Shown here: positions 1 to 9,272 of the stretch, one piece after another
Numbering within the stretch: position 1 is the first letter of the stretch
How the letters are laid out: the number at the start of each line of letters is the position of its first letter
NCBI RefSeq assembly: GCF_034676705.1
Contig: NZ_JAUCBS010000007.1
Location: 36,079 to 100,078 of the forward strand
Source of the DNA: Gemmobacter sp.
Lineage (GTDB): Bacteria; Pseudomonadota; Alphaproteobacteria; Rhodobacterales; Rhodobacteraceae
Direction: 5' to 3'
Length of the DNA: 64,000 bases
Program-made: the position numbers and the translations under genes
Notes under the pieces: generated by a model
Seen by the model: the letters and a program-made list of their open reading frames with translations, nothing else
Told to the model about the DNA's origin: nothing
Databases searched by the model: none

Positions 1-737
1 CGGGCCAGCATCATTTCCAGGCTGAAACGGTCGGGGCGATAGAGCGCGGTCAGATGTTCCACCCCGTTGCCCCTGTCGTCATAGACCACCCGCGTCAGCG
101 CGATCAGCGGCGCGCCCACCACCACCTCCAGCGCCTGCGCCACGTCGGGGGGCGCCAGAATGGCCGACACCGCCTGCCGCGCATGGTCCAGCACCACGCC
201 GCGCTGTTCCAGCAGGCGAAACAGCGGGGTGGTGGCCAGATCGGCTTCGGAATAGCCCTGCGCGATCCGTTCGGGCACATGCGTGGTCAGGTGCGAAAAC
301 GGCAGGCCGCCCGACAGCCGCAGCCGCACCGCCCGCTGCACCCGCGCCCCGTCGGCCAGCCCCAGCGCGGCGGCGATGGGCGCCGGCGGCAGGTCATAGG
401 AAAACGCCAGCAGCCGCGCCGTGGTTTCCTCGCCCATCCGGCGCAACTGCGGGATCAGCGTGGCGAAATCGGCGATGATCTGGCCAGGCGGCGCTGCTGG
501 CGCACAGACCACCGTCCCCGACCCGACCCGCCGTTCGACCAGCCCGTCCGCCACCAGCCCGTCCAGCGCACGCCGGATCGTCACCCGCGACACGCCATGC
601 AGCTCGGCCAGCCGCAATTCGCCGGGCAGCGCGTCGCCGGCGGCCAGCTGGCCGGCCAGAATGCGGTCGCGCAACAGCAGATAGACCCGCTGCGCCTTGG
701 TTCCGTCCGGGGCCTGCCCCGCGATCGCCTGTGACAT
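1..737 (-). CDS. GntR family regulator, HutC/UTRA type (3' end outside window)
   Basis: Reading leftward from ATG at 737, the first 75 residues form a GntR winged helix (GELRLAELHGVSRVTIRRAL), followed by a UTRA-like effector domain with the typical LPFSHLTTHVPE and YRPDRFSLEMM segments. The gene runs off the left edge, so the last residues are missing. It is divergent from the FAD dehydrogenase at 922, its probable target. HutC-type regulators are usually repressors released by a small metabolite; the effector here is unknown. Confidence 0.85.
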   Translation of the reverse strand, partial: MSQAIAGQAPDGTKAQRVYLLLRDRILAGQLAAGDALPGELRLAELHGVSRVTIRRALDGLVADGLVERRVGSGTVVCAPAAPPGQIIADFATLIPQLRRMGEETTARLLAFSYDLPPAPIAAALGLADGARVQRAVRLRLSGGLPFSHLTTHVPERIAQGYSEADLATTPLFRLLEQRGVVLDHARQAVSAILAPPDVAQALEVVVGAPLIALTRVVYDDRGNGVEHLTALYRPDRFSLEMMLA

Positions 738-821
738 GAACCCCCAACCCGGAAGACCGCTTGCCGATGCCGGCATGATAGGCCAGCGCAGGCCCATACA
801 GCAAGATGTCTGCAAGATGTG

Positions 822-839
822 TTGACTTGTTGTCTGACA
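822..839. promoter_or_regulatory. possible GntR operator between divergent genes
   Basis: The 184-bp divergent intergenic region (738-921) contains TTGACT (822-827) followed by the near-palindrome TGTCTGACA (831-839). Just upstream lies a direct repeat of GCAAGATGT (801-809 and 812-820). Position and symmetry suit an operator for the HutC-type regulator. No convincing -10 box follows TTGACT, so the promoter assignment is weak. Confidence 0.3.
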
Positions 840-921
840 GATGGGACAGATTTTGCACTAAATCAGGCATCCGAACCGGCCCCCGGTCAACGGCCGGACA
901 GCACAGCGACAGGATCAGGGA

Positions 922-2337
922 ATGCAGGACGCGGATATCATCATCGTCGGGGCCGGCACCGCCGGCATGCCCTGCGCGATCGAGGCGGTGGCCGCCGGCG
1001 CGCGGGTGCTGGTGGTGGAACAGGCCGACCGGGCGGGGGGCACGCTGCATGTCAGCCTGGGGCAGCTGAGCGGCGCGGGCAGCCAGTTGCAACGCGATCA
1101 CGGCATCACCGATACCCCGGCCGAACATCTGGCCGACATCGCCCGCATCAACCGCGGCACCGGGCGCGCGGATCTGCTGAAACGCTCGGTCGCCGGGCAG
1201 GGCGCCACCATAGACTGGCTGATGGACCACGGGTTCGACATGGACCCGGCCTGCCCCGCCATCCTGCACCTGCACGAGGCTTACCTCAAGGCGCGCACCT
1301 ATTGGGGCGTCGAAGGCGGCATTTCCGTGCTGAAGGTGCTGAAACCGCTGTTCGCCGCCGCCATGGCGCAACCCAATGCGACGATCCTGTATGGCACCCG
1401 GCTGGTCGGCCTGACCCAAGGACCGGATGGCCGGATCGACGGCGCGCGGCTGGCCGGCCCGGATGGCGAACAAACCGTCAAGGCCCCGGCCGTGGTGCTG
1501 GCCACCGGCGGATATGGCGGCAACCCCGAGCTGTTCGCGCGGCTGACCGGCGGGCGGCGGCTGGTGACGGCGGCCATGCCCACCTCGACCGGGGCGGGGA
1601 TCGAACTGGCGCTGGAGGCCGGGGCCGATCTGTCGTGCCCCGACATGTTCCTGCCCACCTATGCCGCCGTTGCCCCGCCGGCCGGCACCACCTTCATCGA
1701 ATGGCGCCAGATGCCCAGCCTGACGCCGCAGGTGCGCCAGCCGTGGGAACTGCATCTGGACCCCACCGGCGCCCGCTTCGTGCGCGAGGATGACGACAGC
1801 GTGGACCGGCGCGAACATGCGCTGAACGCCCTGCCCGACCTGTCGTTCTGGTGCGTGTTCGACGCGGCCGCTGCGGCCGCCGCCCCGCCGCTGCTGCCCG
1901 GCTGGACCGATCAGGAACTGGCCGCTGCCTGGGCCGGGCATCCGTCCTTTGTGCGCGCGGGCAGCCTGGACGCGCTGGCGCAGGCCACCGGGATGGATGG
2001 CGCCACACTGGCCGCCTCGGTCGCGGCCTATAACGACGGCATCGCCACGGGCGGCGCCGACGCCATGGGCCGCACCCACCGCCCGCAACCGCTGACCGGG
2101 CCCGACTGGCGCGCGATCCGCATGCACGGCATGGTGCTGAAAACCCCGTCGGGCATAAGGGTGGACGATAGCTTGCGCGCCCTGCGCCCGGATGGCACGG
2201 CGATTGGCGGCCTCTATGCGGTGGGCGAATGCATCGGCGGGTCCACCCTGTCGGGCCTTGGCTTTGTCAGCGGCATGAGCGTGACGCCATCCTTGACGCT
2301 GGGCCGCTGGCTGGGCAAGACGCTGGCCGGCGCCTGA
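922..2337 (+). CDS. FAD-dependent oxidoreductase, fumarate reductase/ketosteroid dehydrogenase flavoprotein type
   Basis: 471 residues. The N-terminus has the dinucleotide-binding signature IIIVGAGTAGMPCAIEA (residues 6-22), and the C-terminus carries the second FAD contact, GGLYAVGECIGG. VLATGGYGGNPELF in the middle is typical of the FAD_binding_2 family (fumarate reductase flavoprotein, 3-ketosteroid delta1-dehydrogenase, tricarballylate dehydrogenase). There is no signal peptide or heme-binding region, so it is probably a soluble cytoplasmic dehydrogenase or reductase. The substrate cannot be read from the sequence. It is divergent from a GntR regulator that probably controls it. Confidence 0.85.
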   Translation: MQDADIIIVGAGTAGMPCAIEAVAAGARVLVVEQADRAGGTLHVSLGQLSGAGSQLQRDHGITDTPAEHLADIARINRGTGRADLLKRSVAGQGATIDWLMDHGFDMDPACPAILHLHEAYLKARTYWGVEGGISVLKVLKPLFAAAMAQPNATILYGTRLVGLTQGPDGRIDGARLAGPDGEQTVKAPAVVLATGGYGGNPELFARLTGGRRLVTAAMPTSTGAGIELALEAGADLSCPDMFLPTYAAVAPPAGTTFIEWRQMPSLTPQVRQPWELHLDPTGARFVREDDDSVDRREHALNALPDLSFWCVFDAAAAAAAPPLLPGWTDQELAAAWAGHPSFVRAGSLDALAQATGMDGATLAASVAAYNDGIATGGADAMGRTHRPQPLTGPDWRAIRMHGMVLKTPSGIRVDDSLRALRPDGTAIGGLYAVGECIGGSTLSGLGFVSGMSVTPSLTLGRWLGKTLAGA

Positions 2338-2442
2338 CGGCGCGCGCGGGTAAAAGGCGGGGGGCGTAACCGCCGCTTGACCCATGTCAACGACCGGCGG
2401 CAGGATCGTGTCAGGCTGAGACCCGGCACAGGGGCCTGCACC

Positions 2443-3159
2443 ATGCACGACGACGCCGACATCGTGTTGCGCACGCGCGCGCTGACCCGCAGCTACCCGT
2501 CTGCGGCCGGTCAGGTGCTGGCCCTGCGCGGCGTCGACTTTCAGGCGGCGCGGGGCGAATTCATCGTGATCCTCGGCCCGTCGGGATCGGGGAAATCGAC
2601 CTTCCTCAACATCGTCGGCGGGCTGGATGCCGCCACCTCGGGCGAGGTCTGGTTCAAGGACCGCAACCTGACCGCGCTGGACGCGCGCGGCCTGACGCGC
2701 TACCGGCGCGATCATGTGGGCTTCGTCTTTCAGTTCTACAATCTGGTCCCCAGCCTGACCGCGCTGGAAAACGTGGCGCTGGTGACCGAAATCGCGCGCA
2801 GCCCGATGACGCCGCAGGCCGCGCTGGCGCTGGTGGGCCTGACCGACCGCGCCGCGCATTTCCCGGCCCAGCTGTCGGGCGGCGAACAGCAGCGCGTCGC
2901 CATCGCCCGCGCCATCGCCAAGAACCCCGAACTGCTGCTGTGCGACGAACCCACCGGCGCGCTGGATTCGCGCACCGGCATCCGCGTGCTGGAGGCGCTG
3001 ACCGAGGTCAACCGCCGCATCGGCGCCACCACGCTGGTGATCACCCACAATGTCGCCATCCGCGACATCGCCGACCGCGTGGTGCGCTTTGCCGACGGGC
3101 GCATCGTCGAGGAAACCGTCAACCCCGCCCGCAAGGCCCCGGCCGAGGTCTCGTGGTGA
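2443..3159 (+). CDS. ABC transporter ATPase, MacB/LolD/DevA type
   Basis: ATPase of about 238 residues. Walker A is GPSGSGKST (45-53), the signature is LSGGEQQRVAIARA, and Walker B is LLLCDEPTGALD, the usual form in LolD/MacB-type exporters. An in-frame start 66 bp upstream exists, but ATG 2443 gives the family's normal N-terminus. The stop overlaps the start of the FtsX-like permease by one base (TGATG), so the two are translationally coupled. With the next two genes it forms a three-part exporter; cargo unknown. Confidence 0.9.
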   Translation: MHDDADIVLRTRALTRSYPSAAGQVLALRGVDFQAARGEFIVILGPSGSGKSTFLNIVGGLDAATSGEVWFKDRNLTALDARGLTRYRRDHVGFVFQFYNLVPSLTALENVALVTEIARSPMTPQAALALVGLTDRAAHFPAQLSGGEQQRVAIARAIAKNPELLLCDEPTGALDSRTGIRVLEALTEVNRRIGATTLVITHNVAIRDIADRVVRFADGRIVEETVNPARKAPAEVSW

Positions 3160-5519
3160 TGGCGCCGCTGCGCCGCAAGGTGCTGCGCGACCTGCTGCGC
3201 CTGTGGCCGCAGTCGCTGGCCATCGCGCTGGTGCTGGCGGCCGGGGTGGCGACGATGATCCTGGGCAATGGCGCCTATGCCGCCTTGTCCGACACCCGGG
3301 CGCGCTATTACGATGCCTATCGCTTTGCCGATGTGTTCGCCGATGTCACGCGCGCGCCCCGGGCCCTGCTGGATCAGCTGCGCGCCATCGACGGCGTGCT
3401 GGCGGCCGAGGCGCGCATCGTGCGGCTGGCACTGCTGGATCTGCCCGACATGGCCGAGCCGGGCACCATGCAGCTGGTCTCGCTGCCCGAGGCGGGGGCG
3501 GCGGGGCTGAACCTGCTGCATCTGCGGCAGGGGCGGCTGCCCGACCCCGGATCGGACCGCGAAATCCTGCTGTCCGAAGCGTTCGCCGCCGCCCATGGCC
3601 TGCGGCCCGGCGCCAGGCTGGACGTGCTGATGCAGGGGCGCAAGCGCAGCCTGACGGTGACGGGCATCGCCCTGTCGCCCGAATTCATCTATGCGCTTGG
3701 CCACGGCGAGATGATGCCCGACCCGCGCCGCTTTGGCATCGGCTGGCTGCCGCGGGCGGGGCTGGCGGCGGCCTATGATCTGGAAGGCGCGTTTTCCAAC
3801 CTGGTGCTGAAGCTGGCGCCCGGCGCCTCGGCTGACCGGGTGATCGCCGAAGTCGACCGTCTGACCGCCCGCTATGGCGGCACCGGCGCCATCGCCCGGG
3901 CCGACCAGATCTCGCATGCCTTTCTGGATGCCGAACTTCAGCAGCTGGGCGCCATGTCGCGCGTGCTGCCGCCGATCTTCCTGCTGGTGGCGGCCATGCT
4001 GGTGCATATGACGCTGTCGCGGCTGGTGACGCTGGAGCGTGAACAGATCGGGCTGCTGAAGGCGGTGGGCTATGGCCCGGGCGCCATCGCGCGGCATTAC
4101 GGGGAATTCGTGCTGGCGATTGCCCTGGCCGGCATCGTCATCGGCGGGGTGGCCGGGGCCTGGATGGGGGCGGGGCTGGCGCAGATGTATGCGCGGTTCT
4201 TTGCCTTTCCGTTTCTGGTCTTCACCCCCGATCCGGGCATCTATGCGCTGGCCGCGCTGGTCACCTCGGGTGCGGCATTGGGCGGGGCGCTGGTGGCGGT
4301 GCGCGCGGTGCTGGCGCTGTCGCCGGCCGTGGCCATGGCCCCGCCGGCGCCGGCCGATTACCACAGCCGGGGCAATGCGCTGTGGCACCGGCTGGGGCTG
4401 CGCCAGACCGGGGTGATGACGGCGCGCCACCTGCTGCGCTGGCCGCTGCGCACGCTGTCGGGCATTGTCGGCGTGGCGATGGCGGTGGCGATCCTCGTGG
4501 CCTCGCTGTGGTCTTTCGGGTCCATCGACCGGATGATCGACATCACCTTTTTCCGCGCCGACCGGCAGGATGTGCAGATGGTGTTCGGCCAGCCTGCCCC
4601 GCCACGCGCCGCGCTGGCGGTGCGCCAGATGCCCGGCGTGATGGCGGCCGAACCGTTCCGCACCGCCGCCGCCCGCATCAGCCACCGCCACCTGTCGCGC
4701 AGCGTCGCGGTGACCGGGCGCCCCGCGCAGCCGCAGCTGTCGCGCGTGCTGGACCCCGCCCTGCGCCCGATGACCATGCCAGAGGCCGGGCTGATCCTGT
4801 CGGAAACCCTGGCCGAGGTCTTGCAGGTGCGCCCCGGCGACCGGGTGACGGTCGCCTTTCTGGACGGCGCGCGGCGCAGCGTGACCCTGCCGGTCAGCGG
4901 GGTATCGGTAGGCTATGTCGGCCTTGGCGCCGCGATGGACATCGGCGCCCTGCACCGCGCCACCGGCGGGCCCGAGGTGATTTCCGGCGTCAACCTGCTG
5001 ATCGACCCCGCCGCCCGGGCCGCGTTCTTTCGCGCCGCCGCCGCCTCGCCCGCCACCGGGTTTCTGGCCGTCATGGGCCTGACCGTGGCCCGGTTCCGCG
5101 CCACGCTGGCGGAAAACATCACCGTGATGATCACCGTCTATGTCGGGCTGGCCGGCATCATCGCGATGGGGGTCATCTACAACTTTGCCCGCATCTCGCT
5201 GTCGGAACAGGGGCGCGAACTGGCCAGCCTGCGCGTGCTGGGCTTTACCCGGGCCGAGGTGGCGGGCGTGCTGTTCCGCGAACTGGCCATCGTCGCGCTG
5301 GTGGCGCAGCCCCTGGGCTGGGCCATCGGCTATGGCATGGGCCGCGCGATGGTGGCGGCCTTTTCGTCCGACCTTTACCGCGTGCCCCTTGTCATCGGGC
5401 CGTCGGTCCATGCCACGGCCAGCCTGATCGTGGGGGCCGCCGCGCTCATGTCGGCGCTGGCGGTCTGGCAGCGGATCGCCCGCCTTGACATGATCGAGGT
5501 TCTGAAAACACGGGAATGA
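3159..5519 (+). CDS. FtsX-like ABC transporter permease
   Basis: About 786 residues from ATG 3159. One N-terminal membrane segment (SLAIALVLAAGVATMIL) is followed by a large extracytoplasmic region. Two FtsX-type three-helix blocks follow, one near ILPPIFLLVAAMLVHM and one near the C-terminus (NITVMITVYVGLAGIIAMG). The duplicated FtsX layout at this length is typical of permeases for lipids, lipoproteins or lipophilic molecules. It is coupled to the ATPase upstream (1-bp overlap) and to the membrane fusion protein downstream (ATGA overlap at 5516). No outer-membrane channel gene is next to it. Confidence 0.88.
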   Translation: MAPLRRKVLRDLLRLWPQSLAIALVLAAGVATMILGNGAYAALSDTRARYYDAYRFADVFADVTRAPRALLDQLRAIDGVLAAEARIVRLALLDLPDMAEPGTMQLVSLPEAGAAGLNLLHLRQGRLPDPGSDREILLSEAFAAAHGLRPGARLDVLMQGRKRSLTVTGIALSPEFIYALGHGEMMPDPRRFGIGWLPRAGLAAAYDLEGAFSNLVLKLAPGASADRVIAEVDRLTARYGGTGAIARADQISHAFLDAELQQLGAMSRVLPPIFLLVAAMLVHMTLSRLVTLEREQIGLLKAVGYGPGAIARHYGEFVLAIALAGIVIGGVAGAWMGAGLAQMYARFFAFPFLVFTPDPGIYALAALVTSGAALGGALVAVRAVLALSPAVAMAPPAPADYHSRGNALWHRLGLRQTGVMTARHLLRWPLRTLSGIVGVAMAVAILVASLWSFGSIDRMIDITFFRADRQDVQMVFGQPAPPRAALAVRQMPGVMAAEPFRTAAARISHRHLSRSVAVTGRPAQPQLSRVLDPALRPMTMPEAGLILSETLAEVLQVRPGDRVTVAFLDGARRSVTLPVSGVSVGYVGLGAAMDIGALHRATGGPEVISGVNLLIDPAARAAFFRAAAASPATGFLAVMGLTVARFRATLAENITVMITVYVGLAGIIAMGVIYNFARISLSEQGRELASLRVLGFTRAEVAGVLFRELAIVALVAQPLGWAIGYGMGRAMVAAFSSDLYRVPLVIGPSVHATASLIVGAAALMSALAVWQRIARLDMIEVLKTRE

Positions 5520-6709
5520 CCATGCGCCGCACGATCCTGGCCCTTGCCGCCCTTGCCCTGCTGGCGCTGACCGTCTGGGCGCTGCTGCCGCGCCCCGTCG
5601 CGGTCGAACTGGCGCGCATCGGCCCCCGCACCATCGACGTGACCATCGAGGACGAAGGCCTGGCCGAGATCCGCGAGGTTTTTGTGGTGTCGGCCCCCAT
5701 TGCCGGGCGGCTGCGGCGGATCGACCTGCAGGCCGGCGATCCGGTGGTGGCCGGGCAAACCGTGGTGGCGCTGCTGGGGCCGCTGGCGCCCGCGCTGCTG
5801 GATACAAGGTCGCGGGCGGTGGCCCGGGCGGGGCTGGCCGCCGCCACCGCCGCGGTCGAGCTGGCACAGGCCCAGGTCGCCCAGGCCGAGGCGACGCTGG
5901 CCTTTCGCATCACCGAGGCCGACCGCGCGGCGGCGCTGTTCGAACGCGGCACCATCTCGCGCCACCTGCTGGATCTGGCGCAGCTGGAACGCGATACCGC
6001 CGCCGCCGCGCTGGACAGCGCGCGCGCCAACCTTGCGGTGCGCGACCGCGAACGCGACAGCACCGCCGCCCTGCTGAACGGCGCGGCCGCCGACGGCAGC
6101 GATACCTGCTGCGTCGAACTGGCCGCGCCGCAGTCGGGCCGGATCCTGCGCGTGCTGACCGAGGATGACCAGGTGGTGGCCGCCGGCACCCCCCTGGTGG
6201 AAATCGGCGATCCGGCCGATCTGCGGGTCAGGGTGGACCTGCTGTCGCGCGATGCGGTGCGCGTGCGGCCGGGCATGGCCGCGCGCATCGCCGGCTGGGG
6301 CGGCGGCGACATTCCCGCCACGGTGGACCGGGTGGAACCCGCCGCCACCACCCGCATCTCGGCCCTGGGGATCGATGAACAGCGGGTCCAGGTGCTGCTG
6401 CGGCTGGACGGCCCCCCGCAGGACCGGCAGGCGCTTGGCCACGGCTACCGCGTGATGGCGCAGATCACCCTGCTGACGGTGCCCGATGCCCTGTCGATCC
6501 CGGTGGGCGCCCTGCTGCGCGACGGGTCGGACTGGGCCACCTTCGTGGCGCAGGACGGCCGCGCGCGACTGCGCACCATCACCCTTGGCGCGCGCAACGA
6601 CATGGCGGCCCAGGTGCTGGACGGGCTGGCCCCCGGCGATCTGGTGCTGCTGCACCCCAGCGACCTGATCGCCGACGGCACCGCCATAGCGCCATCGGCC
6701 GGCCCCTGA
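5516..6709 (+). CDS. membrane fusion (HlyD/periplasmic adaptor) protein
   Basis: 397 residues. An N-terminal membrane anchor or signal (TILALAALALLALTVWALL) is followed by a biotinyl-lipoyl half (PIAGRLRRIDLQAGDPV), an alanine-rich coiled-coil hairpin (about 95-190) and the returning lipoyl half (APQSGRILRVLTEDDQVV). C-terminal beta-barrel and membrane-proximal parts follow. This is the standard periplasmic adaptor layout. It completes the three-gene exporter, and its start overlaps the permease stop. An outer-membrane partner must be encoded elsewhere. Confidence 0.9.
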   Translation: MTMRRTILALAALALLALTVWALLPRPVAVELARIGPRTIDVTIEDEGLAEIREVFVVSAPIAGRLRRIDLQAGDPVVAGQTVVALLGPLAPALLDTRSRAVARAGLAAATAAVELAQAQVAQAEATLAFRITEADRAAALFERGTISRHLLDLAQLERDTAAAALDSARANLAVRDRERDSTAALLNGAAADGSDTCCVELAAPQSGRILRVLTEDDQVVAAGTPLVEIGDPADLRVRVDLLSRDAVRVRPGMAARIAGWGGGDIPATVDRVEPAATTRISALGIDEQRVQVLLRLDGPPQDRQALGHGYRVMAQITLLTVPDALSIPVGALLRDGSDWATFVAQDGRARLRTITLGARNDMAAQVLDGLAPGDLVLLHPSDLIADGTAIAPSAGP

Positions 6710-6724
6710 AACCGCCGGCAACCG

Positions 6725-7405
6725 TCAGGACAGCAGGCCCCGCATGAAGCGTTCGTTCAGATCGTAGAGGTCGGTCAGCAGCGCGCGCACCCGGTCCGCA
6801 TCGCCCTGCGAGGCGGCGCGCACCACGGCGGCATGCTGGCGCAGCGCCTCGGCCAACATGTCCGACCCCTGATGCATCCGCCAGAACCGCCGCACCAGCG
6901 CATGGACCGGGTGCATCGCGGCGGTCAGGAAACGGTTGGCGACGGCCTGATCCATCTGGGCATCGAATTCGGCGTCCAGCGCGTAATACTGCCGCCAGTC
7001 GGCGGCCTGGGCGCAGGCGTCCATCCTGCCGGCCAGATCGGCCATCACCCGGCGCTGCTTTTCGCTGGCGCGTTCGGTGCCGCGGATCAGCAGCCGCATT
7101 TCGATGGTGCGGCGCATTTCCAGCAGTTGCAGCTGGGTCGGAATATCCACCTCGGTCACGGTGATGCCGCGGCGGGGGCGGATTTCGACCAGATATTCCC
7201 GTTCCAGCCGCTGCAACGCCTCGCGTATCGGCGTGCGGCTGAACCCCAGCGAGGCGCAGAGCACCTTTTCCGACAGGATGGCGCCGGGCGGCAGTTCCAT
7301 CTGGATGATGCTTTCGCGCAGCCGCACATAGGCCGCGTTCGCCATGTTTTCGGTATCGGCCGCGCTCAGTTCGATCGGCGCGGCAGAGGTGGCGGACGGT
7401 TTCAT
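6725..7405 (-). CDS. GntR family regulator, FCD type
   Basis: 226 residues from ATG 7405; a longer in-frame start at 7468 would add a low-complexity tail. The winged helix with LGFSRTPIREALQRLEREYL is followed by an all-helical FCD-like domain (RRTIEMRLLIRGTE, AEFDAQMDQAVANRFL). It is the last gene of the minus-strand catabolic operon, 76 bp downstream of the TRAP large permease. Regulators of this class often control uptake and breakdown of acids or sugars and bind TGATATATCA-like palindromes; one such palindrome lies upstream of the operon's first gene. Confidence 0.88.
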   Translation of the reverse strand: MKPSATSAAPIELSAADTENMANAAYVRLRESIIQMELPPGAILSEKVLCASLGFSRTPIREALQRLEREYLVEIRPRRGITVTEVDIPTQLQLLEMRRTIEMRLLIRGTERASEKQRRVMADLAGRMDACAQAADWRQYYALDAEFDAQMDQAVANRFLTAAMHPVHALVRRFWRMHQGSDMLAEALRQHAAVVRAASQGDADRVRALLTDLYDLNERFMRGLLS

Positions 7406-7481
7406 CGGGCTTCCGGGCGGCGCTGGGGCATCATGGCAAGCTGTTACCGGACTGGCCCGGTCTGGCAAGGTGAAATCTGGC

Positions 7482-8768
7482 CTACATCACATGCCCCGGC
7501 AGCCAGGTCGCCAGCTGCGGCACCAGCCACAGCAGCGCCAGGAACAGGATGAACAGCCCGATATAGGGCGTGGCACCCCGGATCACCTCGACAATGCCGC
7601 GCCGGGCGATGGATTCGATGACGAACAGGTTGAGGCCCAGCGGCGGGGTGATCTGGCCGATCTCCACCGCGACCACCAGCATGATGCCGAACCAGATCAG
7701 GTCGATCTGCATGGCATGCAGGGTGGGCACCAGGATGGGAATGGTCAGCACGATCATGCCGATGGAATCCACCACGCAGCCCAGCAGCAGATAGCCGATG
7801 ACCAGCGCCAGGATGAATTCCCCCTGGCTCAGGCCCAGCCCGCCGACCCAGTCGGTCAGCGCCCGGCCCACGCCGCCCTTTTCCATGCCATAGGCAAAGA
7901 CAAAGGCCGCCATGGTGATGAACAGGATCGCAGCACTGGTCTTCAGCGTGTCTTGCAGGCAATCGGCCAGAATGGCCACCGACAGCCCGCCCGACACCGC
8001 GCAGATCGCCAGCGCACCGACCACGCCAAGCGCCGCGGCCTCGGTCGGGGTGGCCTTGCCGGTATAGATGCTGCCCAGCACCATCAGCATCAGCACCGCG
8101 ATGGGCAGCAGGCCCGCCAGCCGGCGCGCCCCCGCATCGCCCGCCGGCTCGCGCGGGGCAAGGGCGGGGGTCAGCCAGACCCGGACGGCGATATAGCCCA
8201 TGAAGATCAGCGTCAGCACGATGCCCGGCACCACGCCGGCCATGAACAGCTTGGCGATGCTGACTTCGGCAAAGGTGCCATAGATGATCATCGCAATCGA
8301 CGGCGGGATCAGGATGCCCAGCGTGCCGCCCGCCGCCAGCGATCCGGCGGTCATCGCATTGTCATAGCCCTTTTCGCGCAGCTGCGGGATGGCGACGGTG
8401 CCGATGGCGGCGGCCGTGGCCACGCTGGACCCGCTGATCGCCGCGAACATGGCGCAGCCGATGATGTTGGTCTGCAACAGCCCGCCCGGCACCCGCCGCA
8501 CCAGAACCGACAGCGCATCATAGAACGCCCGGCTGACACCGGATCGCAACAGCAGCGCCGCCATCAGCATGAACAGCGGAATGGCCGACAGCGAGGCCGC
8601 GTTCATCGAGCTCCAGATGACAAAGCTCAGCGCATTCAGCCCCGATATGCCGCTGATCGACAGGATCATCACGATCCCGGCACAGGCGATGGCAAAGGGA
8701 ATCCACAGGCCGGCAACCAGCAGTCCCAGAAAGGCCGCAAGGCCCACAAGCGAGGTGACAAGATCCAT
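7482..8768 (-). CDS. dctM: TRAP transporter large permease (DctM family)
   Basis: 428 residues from ATG 8768, a normal length for DctM. Many hydrophobic helices are visible, with the characteristic AAISGSSVATAAAIG and GGTLGILIPPSIAMIIYG segments. It forms the ion-coupled translocation channel in the inner membrane. Its start overlaps the stop of the small permease gene by one base. With the genes upstream it makes a complete tripartite TRAP importer, probably for an organic acid fed into the enzymes of the same operon. Confidence 0.95.
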   Translation of the reverse strand: MDLVTSLVGLAAFLGLLVAGLWIPFAIACAGIVMILSISGISGLNALSFVIWSSMNAASLSAIPLFMLMAALLLRSGVSRAFYDALSVLVRRVPGGLLQTNIIGCAMFAAISGSSVATAAAIGTVAIPQLREKGYDNAMTAGSLAAGGTLGILIPPSIAMIIYGTFAEVSIAKLFMAGVVPGIVLTLIFMGYIAVRVWLTPALAPREPAGDAGARRLAGLLPIAVLMLMVLGSIYTGKATPTEAAALGVVGALAICAVSGGLSVAILADCLQDTLKTSAAILFITMAAFVFAYGMEKGGVGRALTDWVGGLGLSQGEFILALVIGYLLLGCVVDSIGMIVLTIPILVPTLHAMQIDLIWFGIMLVVAVEIGQITPPLGLNLFVIESIARRGIVEVIRGATPYIGLFILFLALLWLVPQLATWLPGHVM

Positions 8769-9262
8769 CAGGGTCTCCGGGCTTCGGGGGATGTGCCGCG
8801 CGCCAGGGCACGCAGGCTGCGCAACGTGCCGGCAACCGCCACCAGCGTCAGCAGCGCGCCGCCGATCAGCATCACCGATTGCGGAATCCACAGCGGCGTT
8901 TCGGCCGGCGTGGGGGCAAAGGTGCCGCGTTCGTAGCTGCGGCTGACCAGCCGCCAGACCTGCCAGGTGATCACGGCGGCCACCGCGCTGGACAGCAGGC
9001 CGAACAGCACCTCAAGGGCGGCGCGCGGCCGCCCCCGCAGTTTCTCGATCACCGCATCGACGCGCAGCAGCGCGCCTTCGTCCAGGGCAAAGGGAATGCC
9101 CAGAAAGGTGATCGCAAGGCCAAGGTAGCCGGCATATTCATCCGCGATCAGCAGGGAAAACCCGAACAGGTTGCGGGTGATCACCTCGGCCGTCACGATC
9201 ACGACCAGCGCCAGAATGGCCAGCCCGCCTGCAACCCGGCTGAGCATCAGGATATGCCGCAT
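8768..9262 (-). CDS. dctQ: TRAP transporter small permease (DctQ family)
   Basis: 164 residues with four hydrophobic segments, beginning with a helix (VAGGLAILALVVIVTAEVI) followed by the family-typical RNLFGFSLLIADEYAGYLG stretch. It pairs with DctM in the membrane. It starts 10 bp after the binding-protein gene and overlaps dctM by one base. Confidence 0.92.
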   Translation of the reverse strand: MRHILMLSRVAGGLAILALVVIVTAEVITRNLFGFSLLIADEYAGYLGLAITFLGIPFALDEGALLRVDAVIEKLRGRPRAALEVLFGLLSSAVAAVITWQVWRLVSRSYERGTFAPTPAETPLWIPQSVMLIGGALLTLVAVAGTLRSLRALARGTSPEARRP

Positions 9263-9272
9263 CCCCCAACCC

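Noticed and set aside
2736..5867. Very long open frame on the minus strand opposite the ABC exporter genes
   Set aside because: It is antisense to genes with clear ABC and FtsX motifs, and its composition (Arg/Gly/Gln/His-rich) is typical of a GC-driven shadow frame.
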